NCBI GenBank assembly: GCA_958439205.1
Contig: OY288189.1
Span: forward strand, 1,027,001 to 1,091,000
DNA from: an uncultured Allorhizobium sp.
GTDB taxonomy: Bacteria; Pseudomonadota; Alphaproteobacteria; Rhizobiales; Rhizobiaceae
Direction: 5' to 3'
Length of the DNA: 64,000 bases
Part shown: one piece after another, positions 34,176 through 42,138 of the stretch
Numbering within the stretch: position 1 is the stretch's first letter
How the letters are laid out: every line of letters begins with the position of its first letter
Program-made: the position numbers and the translations under genes
Notes under the pieces: model-generated
The model's input: only the letters and a program-made list of their open reading frames with translations
Told to the model about the DNA's origin: nothing
Databases searched by the model: none

Positions 34176-35120
34176 ATGGATCAGCTATCGGCCATGCGCG
34201 TCTTCACCAGGGTGGTCGAGACCGGCAATTTCTCCAAGGCGGCGACGTCCCTCAAGATGCCCAAGACCACGGTCACGACCGCAGTCCAGGCTCTGGAAGC
34301 GCATCTCGCGACGAAGCTTCTCAATCGGACGACCCGTCGGGTGGTGGTGACGACCGATGGGGCGCTCTACTATGAACGGGCCGCGCGGATCCTGTCCGAA
34401 CTGGACGAACTCGACGGCAGCCTCTCCAGCTCCCAGGCGCAGCCATCTGGCAAGGTGCGCGTTGCCTTATCCGGGGCTTTTGCGGACCGCATCATCATGC
34501 CGGCGCTCTGTGACTTCCACACGCGCTACCCGAAAATCCAGCTGGAGTTCGACATCGGCGACCGGATCGTCGACTACGTTGCCGAGAACATCGACTGTGC
34601 GCTGAGGGCCGGGACACCGACCGACCAATCGCTCGTCGCCCGCAAGGTGGCGGATCTCGAACTGCGGACCTATGCCGCACCACTCTATCTCGAACGCATG
34701 GGCATTCCCCGGCATCCACGCGATCTCGACAACGGACATTTCGGTGTCGGCTACATGAAGGCCTATGAGGGCCGCGTTTTTCCGATGGAGTTCCGGCGGG
34801 GAGAAGAGAAGGTCGAGGTCAGGCTCGACTACGTGATTTCGGTCAACGAGTTTCGAAGCTACATGGCCGCGGCCGTTGCCGGCATCGGTGTCGCTCAGGC
34901 GATTGCCTTTACCGTTCGGGACTATGTGGATCGGGGTGAACTCGTCGAGATCCTGACCGATTGGCCGCGGGATCCGATCCCGCTCTATATCGTCTATCCG
35001 CAGACACGACACTTAAGCAACAAGGTCCGCGTCTTCGTCGACTGGTTGGCCAAGAAGCTGCAAGAGGCCCAGCATTGCGAGACAAAGGCGCATTTATTGG
35101 CTGCAGGAGCGGATGCCTAA
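34176..35120 (+). CDS. LysR-family regulator, next to RND efflux operon
   Basis: A 314-aa regulator. Winged helix-turn-helix at residues 1-60 (MRVFTRVVETGNFSKAATSL, VTTAVQALEAHL), then an effector-binding domain with two lobes. The subgroup resembles the many 'MDQLxAMRVF' LysR proteins that sit next to the genes they control. Divergent from the hydrolase-adaptor-pump operon, 145 bp between starts, so likely its regulator. The effector is unknown; substrates of the pump are typical. Confidence 0.93.
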   Translation: MDQLSAMRVFTRVVETGNFSKAATSLKMPKTTVTTAVQALEAHLATKLLNRTTRRVVVTTDGALYYERAARILSELDELDGSLSSSQAQPSGKVRVALSGAFADRIIMPALCDFHTRYPKIQLEFDIGDRIVDYVAENIDCALRAGTPTDQSLVARKVADLELRTYAAPLYLERMGIPRHPRDLDNGHFGVGYMKAYEGRVFPMEFRRGEEKVEVRLDYVISVNEFRSYMAAAVAGIGVAQAIAFTVRDYVDRGELVEILTDWPRDPIPLYIVYPQTRHLSNKVRVFVDWLAKKLQEAQHCETKAHLLAAGADA

Positions 35121-35202
35121 GAGGTCAGGGGTTACTCACTGACTTTGTCACCTGCCTGCAAGAAGGCCGCCGTTTGGCGACGGGCTAACGCTGGAGCTTT
35201 TG

Positions 35203-35229
35203 ACCAAGGCCTATATCTTAGGCCTTGGT
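35203..35229. terminator. Stem-loop between converging LysR and GGT-like genes
   Basis: ACCAAGGCCTA (35203-35213) pairs perfectly with TAGGCCTTGGT (35219-35229) around TATCT. It sits between two converging genes and may stop both. On the minus strand it is followed by CAAAAGC, not a T-run, so strength is uncertain. Confidence 0.6.
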
Positions 35230-35284
35230 GTATCGTGCGACTGGTCATAGGGCCTCAAACCTGTGCCCTTAGAGTCTTAAGGCC

Positions 35285-36880
35285 TCAATATCCCAGAGCA
35301 ATCCCGTCCTTGCGGGATTCCGACGCGCCCGTCAGGGTGCCGTTCTCCCAGTCGATGCGCACGACCTGTGCGCCGCCGATCGGGTCTTCGGCGGGGACGA
35401 TTTCGAAGCCCCGGCGGGTCAGTTCGGCCACGGTCTCCGCTGAGACAGTGTGTTCGGCTTCAACGCGCGGGACCTTGCCGCCGACGGGGATCAGGCGCGG
35501 CAGGTCGATCGCATCCTGCATGTCCATGTCGTAGTCGACCACTTTCGAGATCAGATGGGCGTGGCCCATGGCCTGGTAATAGCCACCCATCACGCCGAAG
35601 GACATTTCCGTGCGGCCGTCGCGTGTCACCATGCCGGGAATGATGGTGTGCAGCGGTCGCTTTTCCGATGCGATCATGTTGGGATGGCCGCGCTTCAGCG
35701 AGAAGCTCTGGCCGCGATTGTGCAGGATGACGCCCGAGTTCGGCGCCACAAGGCCGGTGCCGAAGCTGTCGAAGATCGAGTTGATGAAGCTGACGGCGTT
35801 TCTGTCTTCGTCGACGATCGAGATATAGACGGTGTCGCGATGCAGCGGCATCTCGAAATCAGGCAGTTCAGTCAGCGCCCGGGTCAGGTCGATTTTTTCG
35901 GCCAGTCCCCGCGCGAAGTCGGCTGAAAGGAGTTCGTCGATCGGCACATCGGCCTTGGCCGGATCGGCGATCCAGGCGTCGCGCGCGGCATAGGAGAGGC
36001 GAGTGGCTTCGATTTCCAGATGCAGCCGATCGGTGGAGTGTGGTTCCAGTGTGTTGTCGAAGCAGGAGAGGATGTTGAGGATCAGCAGCGCAATGATGCC
36101 CTGGCCGTTCGGGGGACATTCGTGGACGGTGTAGCCGCGGAAGGTGGTGGTCACTGGGGTCACGTATTCGCCCTGGGCCTCTGCAAAATCCTCCAGCGTG
36201 TGGAGGCCGCCATGGGCGTTGAGATGCGATACTATGTCTTCGGCGACAGATCCCTTGTAGAAGCCGTCGCGGCCTTCAGCGGCAATCTTGCGGAGCGTTG
36301 CGGCAAGCTTCGGCTGGTGGTGCGTTTCGCCGATGCGCGGTGCGCGGCCGCCGGGCAAGAAGACCTCGGCTGCTGCCTTGTCTGCGGCGAGAAGCTCCTC
36401 TTCCTTCTTCCAGTCGCGGTGGACGCGCGGCGAGATCGCATAGCCTTCCTCGGCGTAGCGAATGGCGGGTGCGAGAACCTCGGCCAAGGGCAGGCGTCCG
36501 TGGTCGGCATGCAGGCGGGTCCAGGCGCCGATGGCGCCGGGGATGGTGACGGCTGAGGGTGACTGGCGCGGGACTTCGGTCAAGCCGCGCTCTTCGAACC
36601 AGTCGATCGTCAGCGCCTTCGGCGTGCGGCCGGAGCCGTTATAGGCGATGACTTCGGCGCCGCCCTTCGGTGCATAGAGCGCAAAGCAGTCGCCGCCGAT
36701 CCCCGTCGAGCCCGGTTCCACGACGCATTGCACGGCGCAGGCGGCAATCGCTGCATCCATTGCATTGCCACCGGCCTGCAGGATGTTGATGGCGGTCAGT
36801 GTGGCATAGGGGTGGGAGGTCGCGGCCATGGCCTTGGCCGCAACAGCCACCGATCGCGTCGGCTTCTCGAAATTGCGCAT
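35285..36880 (-). CDS. Gamma-glutamyltransferase-family protein, probably cytoplasmic
   Basis: A 531-aa Ntn-hydrolase precursor. The expected self-cleavage and nucleophile Thr is at about 350 in RDTVYISIVDEDRNAVSF. Other family marks are EPGSTGIGGDCFALY, NGSGRTP and VMGGYYQAMGH. In place of the classic DGRE substrate-binding loop and GSPGG it has NGSGR and GVMGG, as in the YwrD-like branch. There is no signal peptide, so it acts inside the cell, perhaps on imported gamma-glutamyl or acylated amino compounds. ATG 36880 is chosen over an upstream start because AAGG is close and family alignments begin here. Last gene of the operon with an amino-acid importer. Confidence 0.9.
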   Translation of the reverse strand: MRNFEKPTRSVAVAAKAMAATSHPYATLTAINILQAGGNAMDAAIAACAVQCVVEPGSTGIGGDCFALYAPKGGAEVIAYNGSGRTPKALTIDWFEERGLTEVPRQSPSAVTIPGAIGAWTRLHADHGRLPLAEVLAPAIRYAEEGYAISPRVHRDWKKEEELLAADKAAAEVFLPGGRAPRIGETHHQPKLAATLRKIAAEGRDGFYKGSVAEDIVSHLNAHGGLHTLEDFAEAQGEYVTPVTTTFRGYTVHECPPNGQGIIALLILNILSCFDNTLEPHSTDRLHLEIEATRLSYAARDAWIADPAKADVPIDELLSADFARGLAEKIDLTRALTELPDFEMPLHRDTVYISIVDEDRNAVSFINSIFDSFGTGLVAPNSGVILHNRGQSFSLKRGHPNMIASEKRPLHTIIPGMVTRDGRTEMSFGVMGGYYQAMGHAHLISKVVDYDMDMQDAIDLPRLIPVGGKVPRVEAEHTVSAETVAELTRRGFEIVPAEDPIGGAQVVRIDWENGTLTGASESRKDGIALGY

Positions 36881-36917
36881 CCTTGTCAGTCTCCTCGTAT
36901 TCTCTTGTGCCACGGCT

Positions 36918-37610
36918 TCAGCCGCGGGATCTGTATGGTGTCATGCGGATCTCCAGGAAGGCTAGTGCCCGGACGATCAGGAAGTTGATGAAAAGATAGA
37001 TGGCGCCTGCCGCGATAAAGACTTCGATCGCGCGGTAGCTCTGGGAAATGAGGCCCTGGGCGATGCCCGTCACCTCCATCAACGTGATGATCGAGGCCAG
37101 CGAGGTGCCTTTCACCATCAGTATGATTTCGTTGCCATAGGCAGGAATCGCCTGACGCAGCGCGATTGGCAGGATGACGAGGCGAAGCGTCAGGACGCGC
37201 GACATGCCGAGCGCCTGGGCTGCTTCGCCGAGGCCACGCGGAACGTTCTTGATCGCGCCGCGCAGGATCTCGCTGCCATAGGCGGCGGTGTTCAGCGTAA
37301 GCGCAAGGATAGCGCACCAATAGGGTTCGCGAAACAGACCCCAGAGGCCTATGGCCTGTAGCGAGGGGCGGAACTGGCCGAGCCCGTAATAGATCAGGAA
37401 GATCTGGACGAGCAGCGGCGTGCCACGGAAGACGGCGACAAAGGTTCTGATGGGCCAGACGACGCACCGGTGTTCGCCCTGCTGGGCGAGGGCCAGCAGA
37501 AGCGCCAGGACAAAGCCGAACAGGATCGACGTGCCGGCCAATTGCAGTGTCAAAGGCACGCCGGAGAGAAGCTTCGGAATGATTTCGAGGAAGAAGCCGA
37601 TGTCGATCAT
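36918..37610 (-). CDS. Polar amino-acid ABC permease, HisM type
   Basis: A 230-aa inner-membrane permease with five helices and the family signature FRGTPLLVQIFLIYYGLG. The EAA loop is GLGEAAQALGMSRVLTLRLVILPIALRQAIP. It forms a heterodimer with the next-upstream gene product; start and stop overlap by 4 nt. No ATPase gene follows, which is unusual for this family. Confidence 0.93.
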   Translation of the reverse strand: MIDIGFFLEIIPKLLSGVPLTLQLAGTSILFGFVLALLLALAQQGEHRCVVWPIRTFVAVFRGTPLLVQIFLIYYGLGQFRPSLQAIGLWGLFREPYWCAILALTLNTAAYGSEILRGAIKNVPRGLGEAAQALGMSRVLTLRLVILPIALRQAIPAYGNEIILMVKGTSLASIITLMEVTGIAQGLISQSYRAIEVFIAAGAIYLFINFLIVRALAFLEIRMTPYRSRG

Positions 37611-38320
37611 CGATGCATGATCCCCCGGGATGTGCGTGTCTCGGCGATGCGGAAGACCTGGCCGGTGATGACGGCGATGACGAAGTACAGGCCGGCGGCG
37701 GCGAGATAGAACAGGAAGGGTTCCCGCGTGGAGCCGGCACCGATCTGGGCCTGGCGCATCAGTTCGATGAGGCCGATGACGGAGATCAGGGCGGAATCCT
37801 TGAGCACCAGCTGCCAGACATTGCTGAGGCCCGGGATCGCGTGGCGCAAGAGTTGGGGAATGATGATGAGGCGCAGCATCTGCAGGCGCGACAGCGCCAA
37901 GGCTTTCGCCGCGTCGAACTGCCCGCGTTCGACCGCGAGATAGGCGCCGCGATAGACCTCGGCCTGATAGGCGCCCGAAATGATGCCGATCGCAATGACA
38001 CCTGTTGCAAGCGAGGGCAGGCCGACGAAGCCATCCGAGCCGAAGCTCTTGGCGATTGCGGTAAGAGCAACGCTGCCGCCGTAATAAAAGAGGTAGATCG
38101 TCAGAAGATCAGGAATACCACGAAAGACGGTGCCGTAGGCTGCGGCCAGGGATCTCGGGAGCCGTTTCGATGACAGGGCGCCGCTCGCGCCCAGGGCACC
38201 AAAGAGGGCTCCAAGCAGAAAGCCCATCACCGACAGCAGCAGGGTCATGGCGGCCGCACCAAGAAGGGCCATGCCCCAGCCGCCTTCGGCGAAACCGAGC
38301 AGATGCAGTTTTTCAAGCAT
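37607..38320 (-). CDS. Polar amino-acid ABC permease, HisQ type
   Basis: A 237-aa inner-membrane permease with five helices. Signature FRGIPDLLTIYLFYYGG and EAA loop GQFDAAKALALSRLQMLRLIIIPQLLRHAIP. It follows the binding-protein gene after 72 nt that contain a stem-loop. Sequence resembles the lysine/arginine/octopine-type permeases of rhizobia. Confidence 0.93.
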   Translation of the reverse strand: MLEKLHLLGFAEGGWGMALLGAAAMTLLLSVMGFLLGALFGALGASGALSSKRLPRSLAAAYGTVFRGIPDLLTIYLFYYGGSVALTAIAKSFGSDGFVGLPSLATGVIAIGIISGAYQAEVYRGAYLAVERGQFDAAKALALSRLQMLRLIIIPQLLRHAIPGLSNVWQLVLKDSALISVIGLIELMRQAQIGAGSTREPFLFYLAAAGLYFVIAVITGQVFRIAETRTSRGIMHR

Positions 38321-38345
38321 GCGGGCGAACCCCTTTGTGGCATTC

Positions 38346-38378
38346 CTGCAGCCGGAATTGTGCGAACTCCGGCTGCAG
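38346..38378 (-). other. Intercistronic stem-loop after amino-acid-binding-protein gene
   Basis: CTGCAGCCGGA (38346-38356) pairs perfectly with TCCGGCTGCAG (38368-38378), 11-nt loop. It lies 14 nt after the binding-protein stop and before the permease genes, with no T-run. Confidence 0.65.
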
Positions 38379-38392
38379 TCGGTTCGCCGTGG

Positions 38393-39244
38393 TTACTTGA
38401 CCGGGGTGACGTCGGTGCCGACCCATTTCTCGGAAATGCGCTTGATCGTGCCATCGGCAATGGCGGAGTCGATCGCGGCGTTCAGCATGTCCTTGAGCTT
38501 GGTGTCTTCCTTGCGCAGGCCAGCCCCCGTGCCGAGGCCGAAAACGCCGCCGACGAAGCCCGGGCCGGCGATCGCGTAATCTGCGAATTCCGGCTTAGCG
38601 AGCGTGGCCGCAAGCGCCGTCTGCTGGGCAAAGAGCGCGTCGATGCGGCCGGCGGCCAAGTCAAGATCGTGCTGTTCGGTCGTCTTGTATTCGCGGATCT
38701 CGACGGTGTCGCCGAAGTATTTCTTGACGAAGTCAAGATTGGTGGTGGCTGCCTGTACGCCGACGATCTTGCCCTTGAGGAGCGGCTTCAGCTTGTCGAT
38801 GGCGGCGATCGAAGTTGCTTCATCCTCCAGCTTGAACTTTTCAGCAGAGACACCGAGCTTGCCGAGGTCACTGTCCTTGGCGACGGCAAAGCCTGAGGGA
38901 TCGACGGCGTAAGGCTGGGTGAAGTCGATGGTTTCCAGGCGCTTCGGCGTGATGAACATGCTCGCCATGATGACATCGAACTTGCCGACGGTGAGCGAGG
39001 GAATAAGGCCGTCCCAATCCTGGGCAACGATCTCGCAGGTGACCTTCATGCGGGCGCAGAGATCGTTTGCCAGTTCGACCTCAAGGCCGTCGAGCTTGCC
39101 GTCTGCCGTGGTGAAGTTCCAGGGCGCATAGGCGCCTTCGGTCGCGATCTTGATCGGTTTCGACGCATCTTGGGCCAAAACCGGCTGGGTGAATGCAAGT
39201 GTGGTGAAGACAGCCGCAAGCGCTGCCATGCGATGGATCGTCAT
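38393..39244 (-). CDS. Polar amino-acid-binding periplasmic protein
   Basis: A 283-aa family 3 binding protein. Signal peptide residues 1-24 (ending PVLA). Core motifs: IATEGAYAPWNFTTADGKLDGLEVELANDLC, DWDGLIPSLTVGKFDVIMASMFITPKR and DFTQPYAVDPSGF. The pattern resembles lysine/arginine/ornithine and opine-binding proteins. It feeds the two permeases downstream. The exact ligand cannot be read from sequence; the gamma-glutamyltransferase-like gene in the operon hints at a gamma-glutamyl or amide compound. Confidence 0.93.
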   Translation of the reverse strand: MTIHRMAALAAVFTTLAFTQPVLAQDASKPIKIATEGAYAPWNFTTADGKLDGLEVELANDLCARMKVTCEIVAQDWDGLIPSLTVGKFDVIMASMFITPKRLETIDFTQPYAVDPSGFAVAKDSDLGKLGVSAEKFKLEDEATSIAAIDKLKPLLKGKIVGVQAATTNLDFVKKYFGDTVEIREYKTTEQHDLDLAAGRIDALFAQQTALAATLAKPEFADYAIAGPGFVGGVFGLGTGAGLRKEDTKLKDMLNAAIDSAIADGTIKRISEKWVGTDVTPVK

Positions 39245-39338
39245 GACTTTTCCTCTTCGTTGTTGTGCCGTGGAAAACGGCGGTTCCCCGTCCGTGCCGG
39301 ATGTTCCCCCCGGCTACGGACATATCTTCAGGCTGGGC

Positions 39339-40013
39339 TCAAGGCCGCCCGGGACTGGCGTAATCGGCAAGCATGGATGCCGTTTCGATGATGTGCTCCT
39401 GCATGACCGCCTCGGCATGGCGGGCATCGCCAGACCGCAAGGCGTCGATCAATTTCTGATGTTCTTCACGGGCCGAGAGCGGCTTGTCGACATAATCGAA
39501 CCAGATGCGCATGTAGGGCTCGATCGCCACATGCAGCGCGTTGATCTGGCGGATCAGCTTCGGGCGACCACTCAGGTTGTAGATGAGCGCGTGAAATTCC
39601 TGATGGCGCAGGACCCAGTCGCTGCTGCCCGATTGTCCGGCGCGTTCCATGCGCTCCAGCAGCCGCTCCAGCTCCTCGAAGGTTTCGGAATTCATCCGGG
39701 GCGTCGCGAGGCGAACAGCCAGGCCCTCAAGCACGGAGCGAATTTCGAAGGTTTCATGGATTTCGTCGAGCGTCAGTCCGGCGACGACGCAGCCACGATT
39801 GGGGCGCAGCGTCACCAAACCATCGGCCGCCAGCCGCCGAAAGGCCTCCCGAACCGGCATGCGGCTCATGCCGATCTCGGCTGCGATCTCTTCAGGGATC
39901 AGTCGCTCGCCCGGCTTGTAGCGACCGACGCGCAGGGCGCGTTGCAGGTGGAGATAGGCCTCCTGCTCGGCCGTGGAGGCAAGATGCGCCGTGGCGGCGG
40001 TCGAAATCGACAT
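39339..40013 (-). CDS. GntR-family regulator (FCD type) of amino-acid importer
   Basis: A 224-aa regulator with an N-terminal winged helix (IPEEIAAEIGMSRMPVREAF) and an all-helical FCD ligand domain (about 95-215) whose metal-binding His residues are visible. Upstream of the binding-protein gene by 94 nt and in the same direction, so it probably regulates that operon. ATG 40013 is used; a TTG further up (40049) has no ribosome-binding site and lies among the presumed promoter elements. An imperfect hairpin (39290-39321) separates it from the transport genes. Confidence 0.9.
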   Translation of the reverse strand: MSISTAATAHLASTAEQEAYLHLQRALRVGRYKPGERLIPEEIAAEIGMSRMPVREAFRRLAADGLVTLRPNRGCVVAGLTLDEIHETFEIRSVLEGLAVRLATPRMNSETFEELERLLERMERAGQSGSSDWVLRHQEFHALIYNLSGRPKLIRQINALHVAIEPYMRIWFDYVDKPLSAREEHQKLIDALRSGDARHAEAVMQEHIIETASMLADYASPGRP

Positions 40014-40077
40014 GTCTGGCTCACTGGATTTTTGTATCCACTTATCCAAACACCGCGTTAGAGAGCCGTCAAGCGCT

Positions 40078-40089
40078 TTTTGATCAAAA
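40078..40089. promoter_or_regulatory. Palindrome TTTTGATCAAAA upstream of GntR gene
   Basis: A 12-bp perfect palindrome 64 bp before the GntR start codon. FCD-type GntR proteins often bind short palindromes of TTGATCAA form. A very similar site precedes the next GntR gene (45600-45611). Confidence 0.5.
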
Positions 40090-40102
40090 GCTACCGTGGG
40101 TC

Positions 40103-40963
40103 TCAGCGGGCGGGATGAAGGCCGTTTGCGACCCTTTCCCGGACAAGGCGGGTGAAGGCCGCGATCGTGTTGCGGTCTGCGCCGGGAGACGCCACGAGGA
40201 TGAATTCGACATCCTCGATAGCTGGCAGGGCGGAAGGGGGCAGTTCCCGCAACCCCGATGGCGCGAGGTTGCGCGGCTGGACAAGGACGCCCATGCCGGC
40301 TCGGGCTGCTGCCGTCAGGCCGCTCAGGCTCTGGCAGGAGCAGACGATCCGCCAGGGTTGCCCGGCGCGTTCCAGCGCCTCCATCAGAAGTGTTCTCGTC
40401 AGGCTCGGTGGTGGAAAGACGATCAGCGGCAGGATGGGTTTTGCCAAGACCGCGTCCGGATCGGCTGCCAGCCAGACGAGCGGTTCGCGCAGGATCGGCT
40501 CACCACGCCGATCGCCAAGGCGCCGCTTTGCAAGGACCAGGTCGAGTTCGCCCTTGTCCTGCATGTCGGCGAGATCCTTGGAGAGCGCCACTGTCAGATG
40601 GAGTTCAACGGCAGGATAATCGGCGATGAAGTCCTGCAGGAGTAGCGGAAGTTGACCGGAGACCAGATCTTCGGAGATGCCGAGCCGCAATCGACCGCGT
40701 GGCTGGGCCGCCTCAAAGAGGGACGCCGTCTGCCGTTCGAGCGATAGAAGTTGGCGGGCATGCGGAAGAAGGGCTTCGCCGTCAGCCGTCAAACGCACGC
40801 CGTGGGTGTCGCGGTCAAGCAGCCGACGGCCGAGCACCTCTTCGAGGCGCTGCAGATGCTGACTTACGGTTGACTGCCGCAGGCCCAGTTTCTGGCTGGC
40901 ATGGGTGAAGCTGGCGAGCTGGGCAATGGATACGAAACTGCGCAAGTGAACGAGGTCGAGCAT
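40103..40963 (-). CDS. LysR-family regulator, divergent from symporter gene
   Basis: A regulator of 286 aa from ATG 40963 (MLDLVHLRSFVSIAQLASF), or 297 aa from ATG 40996. The shorter start fits the family and has GGA 9 nt ahead. Winged helix-turn-helix at 1-60 (ASQKLGLRQSTVSQHLQRLE), then an effector-binding domain. It diverges from a bile-acid:sodium-symporter-family gene whose start is under 100 bp away, so it probably controls that carrier. Effector unknown. Confidence 0.92.
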   Translation of the reverse strand: MLDLVHLRSFVSIAQLASFTHASQKLGLRQSTVSQHLQRLEEVLGRRLLDRDTHGVRLTADGEALLPHARQLLSLERQTASLFEAAQPRGRLRLGISEDLVSGQLPLLLQDFIADYPAVELHLTVALSKDLADMQDKGELDLVLAKRRLGDRRGEPILREPLVWLAADPDAVLAKPILPLIVFPPPSLTRTLLMEALERAGQPWRIVCSCQSLSGLTAAARAGMGVLVQPRNLAPSGLRELPPSALPAIEDVEFILVASPGADRNTIAAFTRLVRERVANGLHPAR

Positions 40964-41050
40964 ATCACGTTTTCCGATGACTGTTATTTCTTGCATCGGG
41001 TTTGACGATAACTAGTCTTGGTCATCTGTCCAGATCGACCGGAGCCTCAG

Positions 41051-42043
41051 ATGAAACGCTTCCTCCCAGATACTTTCACGCTGCTGCTCGTTGCCATGGT
41101 CGTGCTGGCAAGCCTTCTGCCGATCTCCGGAGAGCCTGCGGAATGGTTCGGCCTTGCGACCAATCTGGCGGTTGCTCTCTTGTTTTTCCTGCATGGCGCG
41201 CGCCTTTCGACCGATGTGGTTATCGCGGGCTTCCTGCACTGGCGACTTCAGAGCTTCATCCTTGCGGTCACCTTCGTGGTCTTTCCGCTGCTCGGTCTGC
41301 TGCTGGGCTTTCTGTCGCCCTGGCTCATCCCGCCGGCGCTCTATCTCGGCCTGCTGTATGTCTGCGTTTTGCCGTCAACGGTGCAGTCATCGATCGCGTT
41401 CACCTCGATTGCCGGTGGCAATGTGCCGGCCGCTATCTGTGCTGCTTCCGCGTCGAACATTCTCGGCATGTTTCTGACGCCGGCGCTTGTTGCGGTCCTC
41501 TTCTCGGCGGGCGGTCATGTCGGGGTGTCGCTGGACATGATCTGGAAGATCCTGCTGCAGCTTTTCTTGCCCTTCGTGCTTGGCCAGGTGTTGCAGCCTT
41601 TCATCGGCAACTGGATCCGGGCCCGCAAGTCGCTGCTTGCGCCCGTCGATCGCGGTTCGATCCTGATGGTCGTCTACCTCGCGTTTTCCAACGCCGTGAT
41701 CGAGGGCATCTGGTCCAAGTTTTCGACTGCCGACCTTGCTTTGGTGATCGGCCTCGATATCGTCCTGCTTCTCGTCGTCCTGGGAATAACGGCCTTCGGC
41801 TCGAAGCTTTTCGGCTTCAGCCGGGAGGACCGAATTGCCGCGATCTTCTGTGGCTCGAAGAAAAGTCTGGCGAGCGGCGTGCCGATGGCTGGCGTTATCT
41901 TCGCCGGCCAGTCCGTCGGCGCGATCGTTCTACCGCTGATGCTCTTCCACCAGATCCAGCTGATGGTCTGCGCGTGGCTCGCGCGATGGATCGTCGCTCG
42001 AAAAGGTGACGCGGGGCAGGAGAGGATGGCTGCCGTCAATTGA
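41051..42043 (+). CDS. Bile acid:sodium symporter family carrier
   Basis: A 330-aa membrane protein with about ten helices, of the SBF-like branch (VLPSTVQSSIAFTSIAGGNVPAAICAAS and FCGSKKSLASGVPMA are its marks). The family moves organic anions with Na+. In bacteria real bile acids are seldom the substrate; small organic acids are more likely. GGAG lies 6 nt before ATG 41051, which excludes the longer in-frame start. Probably controlled by the divergent LysR protein. Confidence 0.9.
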   Translation: MKRFLPDTFTLLLVAMVVLASLLPISGEPAEWFGLATNLAVALLFFLHGARLSTDVVIAGFLHWRLQSFILAVTFVVFPLLGLLLGFLSPWLIPPALYLGLLYVCVLPSTVQSSIAFTSIAGGNVPAAICAASASNILGMFLTPALVAVLFSAGGHVGVSLDMIWKILLQLFLPFVLGQVLQPFIGNWIRARKSLLAPVDRGSILMVVYLAFSNAVIEGIWSKFSTADLALVIGLDIVLLLVVLGITAFGSKLFGFSREDRIAAIFCGSKKSLASGVPMAGVIFAGQSVGAIVLPLMLFHQIQLMVCAWLARWIVARKGDAGQERMAAVN

Positions 42044-42093
42044 CAGCGCCAACTGATCTCGCTGATGTCCGGTTTGGATAGCCATGTGGGATC

Positions 42094-42115
42094 GGGCGGC
42101 TCTTGCGAGCCGCCC
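42094..42115 (+). terminator. Rho-independent terminator after symporter gene
   Basis: GGGCGGCTC (42094-42102) pairs with GAGCCGCCC (42107-42115) around TTGC, followed by CGATCTTGTCTTGTCT. It may also serve the converging binding-protein operon. Confidence 0.75.
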
Positions 42116-42138
42116 CGATCTTGTCTTGTCTGCGACTA

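Noticed and set aside
39290..39321. Imperfect hairpin between GntR and binding-protein genes as a terminator
   Set aside because: Two short 5-bp helices with mismatches and no T-run; too weak to list as a separate feature.
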